DNA of 64,000 nt from Phorcus lineatus (GCA_921293015.1 OV121097.1:15437924-15501923), one strand, 5' to 3'; shown: positions 46,600 through 60,104, counted from the first letter of the stretch. Notes: generated by a model from the letters alone, not told the origin. A program made the numbers and translations.

Positions 46600-47580
46600 A
46601 CCGTTTTGTGACTTCACAGACGAGAAACTGCAGTAACACACGCGGAAACAATCGTTGCCAGGCAAAAGCAATATGTGCACATGTGCTCATATTGAAAATA
46701 TGTCATCACTTATGATTAACCGCATAAATTGTTTATTCACTTTAACCAGAATTTAAACTTTGACTTTAGAAAGAATCAAGGACAGCTACATAATAAACCT
46801 TCCTGTAAAGTTATGTGTTATTAGCGTTTCCAATGGAAAGTAGAGTTGAGTGAAACATTTCAGATTAATTTTCATCAAATACACGTAAGACAAGTGTAAT
46901 ATTATGAAGTTTTCAAAAGCATGTGGAGAGAACCCCAGAAAGCATGAAACTGCATAGTTGCAATTTGAAAATGCAACAAACTTTGTGGCTTGATAATATC
47001 TAAATAATTGATGCTGCAGAGGAATAAAATTAGGGTTTACTTTTTTGCATTGCAACTTTAGAGCAGTTGTTTAGTTATAAGAATGAAACATTTAAAAGGA
47101 TTGTTATTTACACCTTTAAAACCAAAATATATATTTTCTTCATTCAGATCGATTTACCTTCAATGTTTTTGCAAGCCATTCAGACAGTTGTCTTTCTTAT
47201 GATTTTCTCAAATGGCAGTCATTCAATACATGTGAAATGGTTTCAATTGAATCATTTCATAAAGAAAATGTTGGGGATTCTACATATCCTATCTTGAATA
47301 AAAGCCTATTTGTAGGCAATATATTGTGTATTGAAACCATCGCAATTCACTACTTTGTGTACATCTTTTTGCCATGAGAATGAAAATTGTCCATTCAGTG
47401 TCTGTATATTGTTTATGCAAATGTTCTTCCCATTTATCAAATGTTTTTGCTTTTGTTAACTTTGGGATTTAAAAAGGTCAAATAGAACGCTGATCAACCT
47501 TGTTGATTGTTTTTATTTTTGACAAATTAAAAGGCAGAATTGGTCTAAAAAGACATTTATCATGAAATTTGCAGCTGCGC
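46600..47580. repeat. B copy of the LINE-associated flank, no intact gene
   Basis: Collinear with 26760-27590 in unit A. Possible further L1/Tx1-like coding remnants on the minus strand are too eroded for me to assign. Open frames of 76-89 codons are not maintained in the other copy. Confidence 0.4.
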
Positions 47581-47584
47581 CGAA

Positions 47585-48010
47585 AAGATGATAACTGAAC
47601 GTTTAATTCCTTCATAAGTAAAGAAATCTGTTTTGATGTAGTATCTATTTATGAATTCAAAATATTTATAAACATTTCCATCATTGTCAACCATGTCATT
47701 AAAATAGGTGACCCCTTTCAGATGTCACAGTTTAATAAATATGAGCTCCCAATTCTAAAATGTTATTGTTGTAACAAATACATTTTGACAGTCTCTTCAG
47801 TTTTTCCTCATTTTCACAACACTCTAAATAAACTGACCAAAAAAGGAGTACTTCTTTCCAAAATGTATTGTCAATGACAGGATCAATGTATTGTGTATTC
47901 ATCACTTCTTGTTATTCTCCAATGTATCTACCAGCTACAAAACCTTTTTGGTCTTCATGTACGATTGACGGAAGAACATGTTTAATTTTATTTGCTAATG
48001 CGGCTGATGC
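47585..48010 (-). pseudogene. L1/Tx1-like LINE remnant in unit B
   Basis: The minus strand starts with ASAALANKIKHVLPSIVHED and GFVAGRYIGE, the RT region. It skips most of RT and continues with the polyprotein's C-terminal part: NTFWKEVLLFWSVYLE, then in another frame KGVTYFNDMVDNDGNVYKYF and IKTDFFTYEGIKRSVI. The order is correct for an L1/Tx1-like protein with a large internal deletion. The deletion differs from that in the unit A copy. Confidence 0.75.
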
Positions 48011-48260
48011 TAATTTGTATGAAGTATTCAAAAGAAAAATGATGCGCCAGTTTTTTTTATGAATAATGCTCATTACAAAGGACTTGTACATGTAGAAAGG
48101 TTACAATGGTGTAGACGTCCGTGCATACAAAAGCGGTTGAATGTTTACCAGGTAATAAATATATTCAAAAGTAGACTCAAAACAAATTGAAATAGAAACA
48201 GTATATAAATTGCTTACATGTAACAAGACATTCGTGAGTTGTTTGAGTCACATAGGCCAC

Positions 48261-48510
48261 CCGCCAGGGGCTCAGCAACTTTGTCTGCAGTAGAGAACTG
48301 TTCTACACGCAGTAAGGTTTGGGTGCAATGCTACACTGAAATTCAGCGCAGTACCACCCATGGTTCGCTAGTTCCAGCCGACGCTCGCAGGTTTCACCGC
48401 AATGCATAGCCACAATGGTGTTGCGGGCTTTCTCCCTGCAATAATACTAGCAGCCGCGATATAAGTGAAATAGTCTTGAAAGCGGCGTTAAATACCAACT
48501 GACCTCACCT
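48261..48510 (+). mobile_element. 5'-truncated SINE, B-specific
   Basis: About 85-90% similar by eye to the body of the SINE at 41432-41741, beginning at CCCGCCAGGGGCTCAGCAAC within the B box. ATAGGCCA and ATAGGGCCA flank it. Unit A reads straight through near 28095 without it. Confidence 0.85.
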
Positions 48511-48629
48511 CAAATAGGGCCAAACTAGGCATTCCTTCTAGGCGGAATTCGTCCGGGTGACTGTTTCTTAGACCCTTTCAAGAGGCACTCTGTGAATTGT
48601 TCTTGTAGCATGCTTACTGTCGTTTATAG

Positions 48630-48830
48630 AGGATACTAAACGACCTTCCATTTAGTACTATCTTCATTTATCGAGTTACTGATTAAGTATAACACGAGCG
48701 AAAGCGAGTTTGATACCAAATCATTAAGGAGTTTAATAAAAATAGAATTGAATTATAACACTACACTAGTTCAATATCGCCTTATAAATATTACACTGCA
48801 GTAGCTTACACGGGCAAGTAATAAGATCAA
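48630..48830. mobile_element. Foldback-family repeat
   Basis: TAGAGGATACTAAACGACCT, then CACGAGCGAAAGCGAGTTTG and ATACCAAATCATTAA, is shared with 49975-50280 and, inverted, with the intron-1 repeats of both lectin genes. Confidence 0.5.
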
Positions 48831-49974
48831 GTACTGACCGATGCTGAAAAATATCATTTAAAAATGGATAGATTAAGTATAAAAGCTATTCTGATCGAAA
48901 ACCGGACAATAAGGTGCGTTGATTAGTCAAACACTTTTTGGTAGATTATCTAAAGCATTTAGAAGATAGAATTTGATTTGGTTTTCAAAATAAATTCAGA
49001 GAGGTATGACAAATATTGGTTTCCCCTTACAGATGAAGAACTTCATCACTATCATATTGACCCAATCTGCTTCCTCAGCGTATTTGAATCCGCAAAGCTC
49101 TTTCAGTATTGGAAGGACCTGTGCGAATTCAAATACGTTGATAAACAGGATGATAGTGACAAAACAATATGAATTCATTTCTAAGTTAAACGTTTTTATA
49201 ATTCTCAAATATCAGAAGAAGTATCGTTGGATCTACTTTCTTTATGAGTAAAAGTAAACAGTATTGAGACGGTATCATTCTCTAGATTCAAGACAACGTT
49301 CTGCGTCCTTACAACAGTCCCGGATCTAAAGAGAAAGGGGATATGGGTGTGTGTATGGAGTGTCCGGCCTTTTTATTGGAGAGGGTTACAGATAATTTGT
49401 GTGAAACCCCTACTCCCACCCTTTTACATGACTAAACCTACGTCTCTCTTTTTCGCCATTGAAATTTATCGGTTCCTCTGCATTCCTATTGGAAAACTGA
49501 CCAGTTTGAGCCATGTTCTGTAAATAACTCACATCTGAAAGTATGAGGTTGAGGTTCAGTAACATACATACTTGAAGGTACAGAAAAGACGTCATCAATT
49601 CAGTGTTAAAGTTAAGATTGAAAATACCTTATCTGTACAATATAACTGTGGTCCGATTGGTCAACATTTACGTAAGAAAGTAAAACTACAATAGAATTTG
49701 AAAATGTTGACCTTATCATTTAAGATTAGCTCCATAAATTATTTCCGTTAACGTTTTTGTATAAAATTAAGACTCTGTAATGAAATGAAATCAAGAGACA
49801 TAGAAATAGTAACAATTTCTAGTTGGTACAACAACGATATCAAAATCGGTAGTGAAACTATCTATTTACCACAATTGCTCCAAAAAGGCTTTACTTATAA
49901 AGGTTTAACTATTAGATACCTTTGAGAAAAAGGAAAGAGTTAATGACTATTCATTACTCATAAGTAGATATATA

Positions 49975-50280
49975 GAGGATACTAAACAATCTTCCATTTA
50001 ATACTATTTGTATCCAACGAGTAATGATTTAGAGTAAAACGAGCGAAAGCGAGTTTGAAAAAGTATTAAACGGAAGTTTAGTATTCTGTTTATGACTCGC
50101 CCACATAAATTAAGCATAATTGCCGAGAGCGTGCCATAACTGCATATATTTCGGCTGCCATTTGGACGGCGGCGCTAATTTAAAGACGTCACAACTACAC
50201 ACTACTGTGACGTCATAAGTGAAGTGGTATTACAGTTCTGCAGTATCTAACACGAGCGAGTAATAAAACCTTAAATAAGA
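49975..50280. mobile_element. Foldback-family repeat with self-complementary arms
   Basis: GAGGATACTAAACAATCTTC is complementary in part to GGAAGTTTAGTATTCTG about 90 bp later, around the CACGAGCGAAAGCGAG-like core (here AACGAGCGAAAGCGAG). The right half matches 28165-28400 in unit A. A SINE 3' end follows at about 50330-50385. Confidence 0.5.
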
Positions 50281-51998
50281 ATTTCGTATCTACATTTATA
50301 AAGGAGTTATGAAATTGCTTTCTCCCCCTTTGCAATATAACGCCCTTAATGGCTGAAATATTGCCAAAGCAATAACTCATTCACTCTTTGCTATATATAT
50401 ATTATAAACGTTTGTCCTAAAACAAGGTCTTGACCTTCTTTACCATTCAATATATATATAACAAAAAGCATCTTCAAAGGTAGTTCAACACTTTACAAGA
50501 TTTTGTTGAATCGAAAGTTACAAAAAAAAGTATCTGCATTTTTAAAGTTTTATTTCAAAATTTCAAATATCAAAAAAAAATTGAAATGGTAAATATATTT
50601 AAATGAGGACACTGAAATAGCGGGAAAATATCGATCAAATGGCAGTGAGATTGACACAAAATAGCGAACAAAGAAATTTAAGTTTAAAATCATTCATGAT
50701 ATACCGTGTACTAATAAATTATTGTTTAAGATGACATATGTAGAATGTGCAGCCTATTCATTATGTAATGACCGAGTTGAATATGCAAAATTATCAATAT
50801 GCAAAATTCATATGGCGTCAATTGTAAGGAATGGCTTGCAACTTATACATAAGGAAATATCAAACTCAACGAAATTGATAAAAAAAGACCTAACCTTACC
50901 TTCTGAAGAAGCATTTCGAATACTTTAAGAAGTACAACTATAAAAGGCAATTTTGGAAGACAGCATTGTATTTATTGTACTCATTTTTATCCGTAGAAAT
51001 TAAAGGGCATCACCTGAGAACAGTTGCCAATAAAAAAAATATCAAGGTGACAAGGATTTTTCAAGTCTGATGAAAGAATCATGACCTTTTTGAAGACATG
51101 AAATTAACTAATTTCAGTGACAAAACACTTCAACTGTCTCCTATGAACTTGACCTGCAATCTTGAAAGAGAAGGTGTTATCAACGTTTATAGATTTACTG
51201 ATCCCCTTTACCATGACACTTATTTGGGGCCACAAGGTCACCACATCTATGAATTGTAGTTCTCATTAACCAATGATTCTGTACATAACATTTAAGCAAT
51301 TTAGGCAGTTTGCTTCTGGAGAACAAGACGAAAACAGATCTTTGATCGTGGCCTTGTGACACATAGTAGGGTCTAAAAGGTCACCTAAAATGTAAATCAG
51401 CAATTTTAAATTTGTTTCCAGAATTACGTTTGAGTCTTTGGCGCGCGCCATTGTCCGGTTTTCGATTACAGATCACTATACGGAACTAATAAGCACTAAA
51501 ATACTGATTTTCAGAAACCACTATTTCTTCTCGATAAAGTAACACCATTTATAATGTTTGACATATTTGACCCAAACAACATACTCTGTGGCCCTTTAAG
51601 CTTTGGAGTTTTTATAAACTGGGAAGCTTTGAAAGTAAACTAAATTTAAAATCGTGTGTTTAATTGTTCACCCCATGTAGATTAATCTTTGTAGATTTAT
51701 TAGCCTTTTGATGTCAAAGTTAAGAATTTCACCATTGAATATTTTTTTATTCGAATCTATATTACACAAAGCTACTTTGGCAATAAAGTGCATTTTTAGC
51801 TCTAGGTGTCTGCTCAGATGGTGTTTCAACTGATACATATCTCTACGTAGCTGGTATCCTCACGCAAGATTCTGACAAACCTCCTGAGTTGTTGATTAGA
51901 TTACTAGGAAACAAACCTCTTGTCTGTTTTATAGTCCTTTTCCAAGAATCTGGTAAGATCAGGAGTAGGTACTTTTATCATCCAAAACTCTGTTCCAC

Positions 51999-52036
51999 AG
52001 GAGATATCGCTTGTGGAAGATCAAGCGATATCTCCT
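51999..52036. repeat. Perfect 15-bp stem hairpin
   Basis: AGGAGATATCGCTTG and CAAGCGATATCTCCT pair perfectly around an 8-base loop. A further AGGAGATATC follows at once. Confidence 0.85.
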
Positions 52037-52269
52037 AGGAGATATCTTTTTGGCAGTAGATTTTGAACAATGCCCCTCTGACATCAAGTATATGACATCA
52101 CAGTTGTTTTACACCATCAAGTAATGACATCACAATGCTATGACGTCATAAACACTACGACATCACAATGCTATGACATCACCGCAATTGGAGTTTTAGG
52201 GCAGCAGGGTGTTCAGTAATGTTAATTTATCAATCAAATGTAATGAAAAATGATTTTGGATGATAAATA

Positions 52270-52413
52270 GAATCTCACCCTCGTGTCTTCTGATATCAAA
52301 TATATCAACACTCGTTGATAAAAGTAAAATATCCTCGGCAAGCCTCGGATATTTGTACCTTTTATCAACTCGTGTTGATATATTTGATATCAGAAGACAC
52401 TTGGGTGAGATTC
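52270..52413. mobile_element. 144-bp near-perfect hairpin element
   Basis: GAATCTCACCCTCGTGTCTT and on to AAATATCCTCGG is mirrored by CCTCGGATATTTGTACC and on to GGGTGAGATTC. Arms are about 70 bp with only a few mismatches and a CAAG loop. Such intact pairing suggests a young foldback MITE. Confidence 0.85.
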
Positions 52414-55400
52414 TCTATATATTCTACTATTGTCACTCTTATTTCATATTTCGACTGTAATTCATCAAAGGATAAAAATCTATAAGATGTAAATTACTTT
52501 AAACAAATATTTTTCTTTTTGTTTCTTTTTTTACTTTAAACAAATCAAGTAAATCAAATCATGACAAATTCCTGGTTTTTATGCATTATCAACTTCTTTG
52601 CAATAATCACATCTTGGATAGTGGATTTTGTTGGCTGTAACATACAGTTGTATCTTAATACTTAAGCTATATTTTAGAAATGATTGTTAAATGATTGTAA
52701 ATGAATTTGCTTTGAATGCGGCTGAATCCTTTTGTCACTATAGTTTGCTTGAGACTAAATTCCTACTTTGTTCTCAGCAGGCTCATATGTCATGTATCAT
52801 AGGTCTTCCTAAATGTAAACGTCAAACCCTTGAGTTTGTGTTTGCTGCAAGCGTAATAAGCAATTCTTTTCGTTGACGGTTCTATGAAGAATGAAGGGTA
52901 GAGTCGAATTGGGGTTGACATCGAGAAGCAATTTATCACAATGGTAATGAATTTGTAATGAAGGTAGGATGATTAATAAATACGATTCGAAATATAACTA
53001 CGTTCGTTCGATATTGTAAATGATTTCTTTTGAAAAGAGTTTGAACGTTATTACTGGTTGCAAATATCAAACCAACAGAAACTAAAACATATAATAGTTT
53101 ACACAGCGCTATAATGTTTCTGATGGTGATCGAATTTCATCTTGAAGATTCCCACAATTTATCATCATTAATATTCCCAAGTCGATGATACCTTTATTAG
53201 ATGAGAGAATCAATATATAACGCTGCTGATTGAGTAAAATATTTGCATTGTAAGTGATAGTTGTCTCAAGGGCTGATATTTGTAGATATCTAACCAATTA
53301 TCCATACATGTAACCAATTTTGAATGATCAGTATTTTCCATACAGATCCTACCTCGATTGATTTGTTTCCATCATCATTACCATAATAAAGTCATCGAGC
53401 CAAACGTAAGGAATAATGATGTTCATGATTGTACTTTCACAAGGGCTTTTACAAAGTGTAATGTTATAAAACATATAACAAAACAACTTTTTACTAATGC
53501 CTGTCATTAAGATGAGTATTGTTTTAGCATTTCAGGAACTTTTTGTATTTGATCTTTGTATTGTCAGAAAATGTATTTTTTCCTATCTCATTGTTTATAT
53601 TTGAGGTATATCGATAGCATCTCATTTTAGCAACAGATAGGATATTCTTTACCCTCGTTGACTTAATTGTACGTTGAATGAGAATGCTTGATGCCTTACA
53701 GGTATTGCTAATTACTCATTCACCTGAAACTGACTGTCAATCAAGTCAAATAAGTAACCCTAATTCCTTGTGTCTCATACACAAAGTATTTTATTAAGAA
53801 TATCATTATCCAAATGAAAATGCGATAATTAGGTTCGTTTTTTTTCTGTGAATGGATCAATAATGATTGTTTTCGATTTTTATTAGGTATTGGCAAGTCG
53901 TCTGAGATGTGTATAAAGATGATCTTGTTGCAATTTACTACTGAATCTTATGAAGCTGTTAATCTGTTTCTGTATACCAGTCCAAGACATCGATTGTATA
54001 ATGAAATGAATTATTCTCAATGAGTAGATAACCATTGAGACGTGTAAATTGAAATACGTTTTCTCTGAACAAATACATCTAGTTGAATAAATACTTTTGT
54101 ATGTATATTGCTGAAATAAAGAATGTCCTTTTATTGCCCAATTGTGGCTATGAAAGCCATGTTAACTATTTTATTGTCTTGTTTAATTCAATTCTAATGA
54201 CGGATGCAGGAATTCAAAACTGTGGGGGCAGGGAGGGTCACCTAATTTAGTTGAAGATAAGCATAATTGAGAGAAATCCTTCTTTGCGCCTTTCAGCGAT
54301 AGCAAAAGTAAGTTCTACTTCGGTACAATTAGTGGTGATCTATATGTAAACCATGATGATTTTTCGTTAAATCATTTGTTTATATTATAAATCTTTGAAT
54401 GGAAATCATTAAGAAGGTTTCTAAATGAAGATACTCCGTTTAAAAAAATAACCTCTCAAAGTTTAATAAAAGCATAGAATACATTGGGATCTGTGTATGT
54501 TCATTTCCTAGACCTATCATTCACTTGGGAGACATATGGTAGAAGTAACTGCTGAATACCATCTTACTCTCATATGTTTTCTTTCACACAGCCATCATGT
54601 GATATTTATAGGGAACACTTTACCAAGGAATCGACCTATTCAAGAGTTTTCAATAGGGTGTTTTCTGTACGTTCCTCTTAAAATTTAAATTTTCATGCAG
54701 AACTTAAAGCAAACCCTAACAAACTAACTGCCATCAGGAGAATCGGTGATGCAGTAGTGATGAAGTATATTATACGTTTTTGTCTGTTCTATTATGGGGC
54801 AGATTTTCAGATTTATCTATCGATTTAAACAATACTAAATTGAACAGTACTTCACTAGTAAGGATCGACCTATAACTCGTTCGTTCGTCTTTTTAGGTAC
54901 GTTCCACTTTGCTGGCATTTGATTCCTGAATATTATATCTAGTGCATGTTCTTTCTTTAATCATACTAAAATGCCTTGAAATTGGTTTGATATATTGAAA
55001 GCCTTATTATTTCATGGTTAGTGGTCGTCAATGCCATAAGTATTAAAACCAGTTATGTTGGAATATGAATCACTATTGTAAGTATGGTACAAATTGATAT
55101 TGAGGGAAACTTAAATTCTTTTTGCTTCATTTCACTTTTGTAGGTCTTTTATGCAGGCTGCAATCCACAGAACCTGCAAAGGACATTGCGTGTTCCCTGA
55201 TGACTTCATCTAATAATGCAACTTATAGCAATCTTTTTAACCCCGTGTTTGTTCTTATAATGCTATATTTACATTCTATACACATGAGCAGAAAATTATA
55301 GATGGGTCACTCCTTCCTAGATTGCGCTGCAGATTTAAGTCAATTCTGCATCCTATTTTACCAAATTCTGCAACTTAAAACACAGGTGAGGAATCCTGAA

Positions 55401-56236
55401 TTGTTTTCAAAGGATAAATTTATGTTTTATGTTGTAACAAATATACCAGTATCTCGGTTGGTTTTTGTATATTCATACACAAATTTGTCCTTGAGCAAAC
55501 ATTTTCATTCAATTTTTTCTTAATTTTTATAAATTTTAAAATGAGTAACTTATGCGGGAGAAAATATTAATATTGCAAACATTCTCCATTGACTACTCTC
55601 TCCACTGCATCTGATTATTTCAGCAACCACGGAATTGCAGAATTAAGGAGAGACGGATGGGTGTTTTCATAACTTATAAACTTATAAAACTTATAAATAA
55701 ATTGATTTCAACTTCAACACACATAGCCAGATACGTAGAATATTACATCTAAGTATTCATGGGTAAAATACCAATCGCCTATCAGTTAAATCATTTCCCA
55801 TTTTAACTTAATACTAGTAAGCATCATGTTTTGCATTTTTCCAGAGAAGTTAACCAAGATATGAGTAAAGCTATCTTTGTTTCTTTGCTCTTTTATGTGA
55901 CCAAGAAACCTTCAACATGCTACATTATTTATGTTTATTTACTGAGTGAAACATAATTTCTGTAACATTACACGAAACATACATGTTTGATATAATCAAT
56001 TTGTTTATTGAAATTTTTTAAATTAGAAATACATAAATCTGAAATGAATTCCTTTCCGTAGTTTTGACCTTTAAATCCATTCAACAGCTAGGCAGCACTT
56101 GCTTTATCTGCATTAAAAACCTTTAAGGGCTCATAGTCCTGTTCGCTGTGATATAGTTCAAATACCCTTGGAAGCAGAGTGTCCCGTTATTATGAAGTTT
56201 ATGCAAATAGATTTAGCCATCAATTATGCGTTTGAA

Positions 56237-56945
56237 GGGTCACAAAGAATGTTGATACAAATTAGAAAATAGTGCCAAAAATCCATCTCGTTCAAAGTTC
56301 TTTACATAATTTTTCGTAAATTGTTTAGAGCCCAAAGAAGCCGAGAAATCCAACTATATAGTAATGGTGTTTCCCGTGTCTATAAATAGTTTGACTTTAT
56401 TTTTTTATTGCGAAAATTAAAGCATTGTGGCCGTAGTTGGCTCCCATCTTTTAAACAAAGATAACCACGTGGGGGCGGAAAAGAGAAGAAGGATACAGTT
56501 AAAACGACGATAGACCAGAAAGGAGACAAGTTCGTCGACAAAAGGAAAGTCAAAACGGCGAAACACATGTATGATTTATTTGAAAGTCAAACGCGCTTTA
56601 CTTCGAGTTTGATTCGTTTTCATATTGGCAGGTTACTTGACTATTCATAATGAGCGCGCCCAACTTTTTGTTTTCCATAGAGCAAGGAGAGATAATTAGC
56701 GTATTCCCATCTTGTGACAACTGAATCTATTATAATCTCTCAGTCTTCGACGAAACAAGGATCTTTTTAATTTGCATATGTAACGTGAATATGTTTTATA
56801 TTAAATTAACAACAACAACATCCTTTTTTGGTTTAGTCACCTTTTTGTGTAAAAACAATAATGGTTATTTGTAGTCACAAATTTCAAATGTTTATAATAT
56901 TTTAAGAAAAGAAATTGTATTTTTTTATTTGTTATCACAAAAACC
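56237..56945 (-). repeat. Inverted copy of the 28700-29485 dispersed repeat
   Basis: Collinear on the minus strand with the junction repeat through nearly its full length, ending near ACAAAAACCCGAGCT. The terminal TTAA of the other copy is changed here (TTGA). Confidence 0.7.
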
Positions 56946-58799
56946 CGAGCTTACGTAGCACATACGAAAGGAAAATCCGCGTAATGACATCATAATTCAG
57001 TAGCGCGCGCTACTCGTGCGGGTGAACTATAATTACACCAACTTGTCGTGGTATATACTATTTCTCACATATCATGTTGTAGCTGAATCAATTATCTAGC
57101 GATTGATATAATTTTAGGCGTTTTTGAAATATGTTGTATTAGAAACAATAACATACTCAATGGCCCTTTAAATTAAGATAAAGAAGGACTTTATAGTTTG
57201 TGAATACTTGAAATTTGTTTGCTAGAAGAACTCTTGCCTCGTTTTAGGTCCAAAAGATCCAAAATCTATACGAATGTTTCTGACTTGACGTAATATACAT
57301 GCAAATCATGGTCGTCGTTATATTTAACAACATATATTTACTAAACTCAGATATCTAAAAGAACGATCTTGTTTCAATACAATTATTGTTGTAATCTCAT
57401 GTGTGTATTTGTAAAGCTTGAAGGAAATAAGAGGCATTTTCTCATTTGGTGGATTGAGTGTATGAATACTTATATAAGACCTTAACTTCTTTTTACTTGC
57501 GTATTATGTATAATAGTGTATTGCATTTTTCATTCAACCATAGAAAGCTGACAAAAATTAACTGAAATGAAAATCACTTCAAAGCAGTACCTTTCATCAT
57601 TCTCACTGCCTTTTCCCTCCAAAGATTTATTCGATTGCATAAAATTATTCGTATTATTGTTTTCAAAAATGTGCAAGATTTTATCTTAAGGTTGCCATAT
57701 ATTTCTATATATACTTGAATATATATGTTAATTAGTTGAATACAAAGTAAGGAGTACTCACTCTTCTTGGTTTCAATATCTGAGGGTCGGTGTCCCACAA
57801 ACCGAATACTAAATCCTCACATACGTTGACATATTATCGATTAAACTGAGGTATAAGCTATGTATTAAATACGTGTTCTTCAAAGCATATTGAGAGTGAC
57901 ATTCTTTCACAACAAACTTATTGTAGTTAAATCAAGATTTTATTGTAAGCAACTGTAAGCAAACTATTTACACGTTTCAAAAGATATAATATGGTAAATA
58001 ATGAAACTTATAAAAATTCATAAAATTTACCAAGAACAGCCTTAAAAGTAAAACGATTTTGAATAACAGTAACAACCAATAGTAAAAACATCCACTAAAA
58101 ATGTTTGTAAATTCGCATCGAACTTCTCTTAATGGTGTAGGTGACAAACATATGGATTATTTGTCAAGACTTTGAGTACAGGGACAATTTGTTAAGCAGA
58201 CAACATCACAATCATATTTTTTAAACAGAAAAAACACATTTCTTAATAAACAGGACCTATTGTCCAATGAACAATGTCATACAATTTTAGTAAATATCAA
58301 ATCATCAATTCAAATTGTTCTCACAGAAAAATGGATTCACATATTGATTTTGATTTCACTATATGAAATTATCTAATGAAGAAAGTAACACTCAAGCAAA
58401 TCGAGGAAATAACTAGGAGAATTATAGTTCTCATTATTATTCATATTTCCCATGTACATTGTTTTAAAATCTAGGTAAAAATAAATTAAAGAGATTACCG
58501 AGAATCATAAATGATTTAAAATATTCATGATTACACTCAAGAATAGATTTGAAATAGAAATCGGAAAAAATACCAAACTAAATTTTTGAAATCCTTTAGT
58601 GACCATTTAATCCGAAGCAGTTGTATCTTGAAAATATATATTATGAAAAGATTATGTATAAACATTCGGAAAAAGTACATAAAAATTTAGAAATCAAACA
58701 CGAAAATGTTTCAACAAAATAATCAACGGTGCATGAAGCCTTGTGTGTATTTATCGTAAAATTAACATTTGTAGTAACTGCAGACAAGTTATCCCTTTT
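56946..58799. other. No gene recognised
   Basis: The stretch 56960-57170 ends in CATACTCAATGGCCCTTTAA, like the ends of the TTAA elements, and may be one more copy. The rest is AT-rich without supported exons. It may be 3' flank of the PAN gene that follows on the minus strand. Confidence 0.45.
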
Positions 58800-59060
58800 T
58801 CAATGAAAATAATGTTACGCAAGTCGAAACTAACATTAGAAATTAAAGGACCAACTATCCCTTGCGTAACTAAATTAATATTATAAAAGTCCAAAATTAG
58901 CGGCGGACGGACCAATTTATTACCCAAATGATAATAATGTTACATAAGTCCAAAATAACATTTACAGCGGACGGACTAGTTCATTATCAAATGATGATAA
59001 TGTAACATGAGTCCAAAATAACTTGAACATGAACGGACCAATTAGTCTTTGTCTAGTGAA
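58800..59060. repeat. Minisatellite, about four units of 65-70 bp
   Basis: Units share ATAATGTTAC.TAAGTCCAAA, then AATAACAT, then GCGGACGGAC.A. The last units are the most alike. It lies 0.8 kb downstream of the PAN exon on that gene's strand. Confidence 0.7.
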
Positions 59061-59218
59061 AATAATTTTAACCAAACTATTTAACATTGTATTATATATA
59101 CAACATTGGCAATAAACATAGTGCAACTACCTTGGTCTACTTCTTAAGTGTTACAGGAAACAGTATCATGGTGAAAAATGCCAACCTTGTGGTATAGTGC
59201 ACGCCGATGGTGAAATGT

Positions 59219-59263
59219 AGTAGCAGCAGCAGCAACAACAACAACAACAACAATAACAACAAC
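59219..59263. repeat. CAG/CAA trinucleotide repeat
   Basis: TAGTAGCAGCAGCAGCAACA, then several CAA units with two AAT/AAC interruptions. Not in a supported coding frame. Confidence 0.85.
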
Positions 59264-59856
59264 ACGTTAACATTACAATCTTTTTGATCACTTTGTATGC
59301 TTCAACTCTTTGTAGCGGATCCAGGGGTTCAAGAATTCATAGGGTTTGATAATCTCTACCCACCGCAAACCTCTCCCTCACGCCCGCCGCCCAGAATTGC
59401 TCAGTGAATAAGAAAACTTTACAAATTGTTATAAATTAACGCCCGCTGCTATTTGGGATATTCATTATAAATTCATCATTATGAATCCATGGTGACAATA
59501 TTAAAAACAAATTAAAAATAGCAGAGATATTACTTTGTCTTTAAACGATTAAACCGCCTTAAATGCATTTGAAAAACGTTTATGTTTTCCTCGGATATTG
59601 CAAGGTGTATCTTACCTTATCTCTGTTAATTTGTTAGTGCATGGGAGTCAAATCAAAAGCAAACTTCCCAGTAAACACAAAGTGATTATCTTACACAGAA
59701 ACGAGATAAACATACCGTTCACAAGCATTTAACAGACTGCAAATGTAAAGTTAATTCAGTCGTGAAGCCGCTGAAATATTTTTTGAAATATTTAATCAAG
59801 AATAGTGTGAACATTAATCAGTTTTAACCAAATGAAGTATTTGCACGCTAAAATAA

Positions 59857-60104
59857 TTAATTGCCGCCAGGACAGGTTGTTGGGGTGTAGCAGTCCTTGA
59901 TGATGTAGGTACGCCACTCGGTGACAGAGACCAACTTTCCAGGGATCCCCAAGAGGCAGTTGAGGTGTCCCCCTTTACGGAAGCTGAAGGCATGGCAGCT
60001 CTGATCCTCGTAGCAGAGAGTTGCACACTCAGTTGACAAGGCAACTGTGACGGATTTTCTTGCTGTAGTCAGCTTTTTTGACATCTTGGCGCCATAGTTC
60101 CAAG
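59857..60104 (-). CDS. Terminal exon of a PAN/apple-domain protein (partial gene)
   Basis: The minus strand has an acceptor (TTTTTATCAG) before 60104, then 81 codons and a TAA at 59859-59857. Incoming phase leaves two bases of a split codon. The exon encodes a cysteine pattern C-x3-C-x5-C-x12-C with an F-S-F after the third Cys and a Trp near the end (V-T-E-W-R-T-Y), as in PAN/apple-like folds, and ends CYTPTTCPGGN. The lectin genes A and B have a related spacing (C-x3-C-x5-C-x11-C), but overall identity is low. Earlier exons, including any signal peptide, must lie above 60120 and possibly beyond 64000; I could not find them. The in-frame ATG codons at or near the exon start are probably not initiators. 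Confidence 0.75.

Larger units (their letters stand above)
29486..50590. repeat. Segmental duplication unit B (about 21 kb with later insertions)
   Basis: Counterpart of 18660-28685. The extra length is explained by a BEL/Pao element (7.2 kb), a full SINE, a 5'-truncated SINE, a TTAA element, and stretches at about 44.6-46.5 kb and 48.6-50.1 kb that unit A lacks. Confidence 0.85.
50600..56230. other. 5.6 kb without a recognisable gene; hairpins only
   Basis: AT-rich sequence beyond the end of unit B. It holds the hairpins at 51999-52036 and 52270-52413. It also holds a copy of the TCCGGTTTTCGAT phrase near 51452 with a CTCTGTGGCCCTTTAAG end near 51584, and short direct repeats (ACTTATAAA several times near 55670-55700). 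Open frames up to about 73 codons show no family resemblance. Confidence 0.5.

Noticed and set aside
50722..50928. 68-codon plus-strand frame after unit B
   Set aside because: No similarity recognised and no flanking splice sites that would fit; left as unannotated.
57574..57798. 74-codon minus-strand frame near the PAN exon
   Set aside because: No family resemblance and no link by splice phase to the terminal PAN exon.
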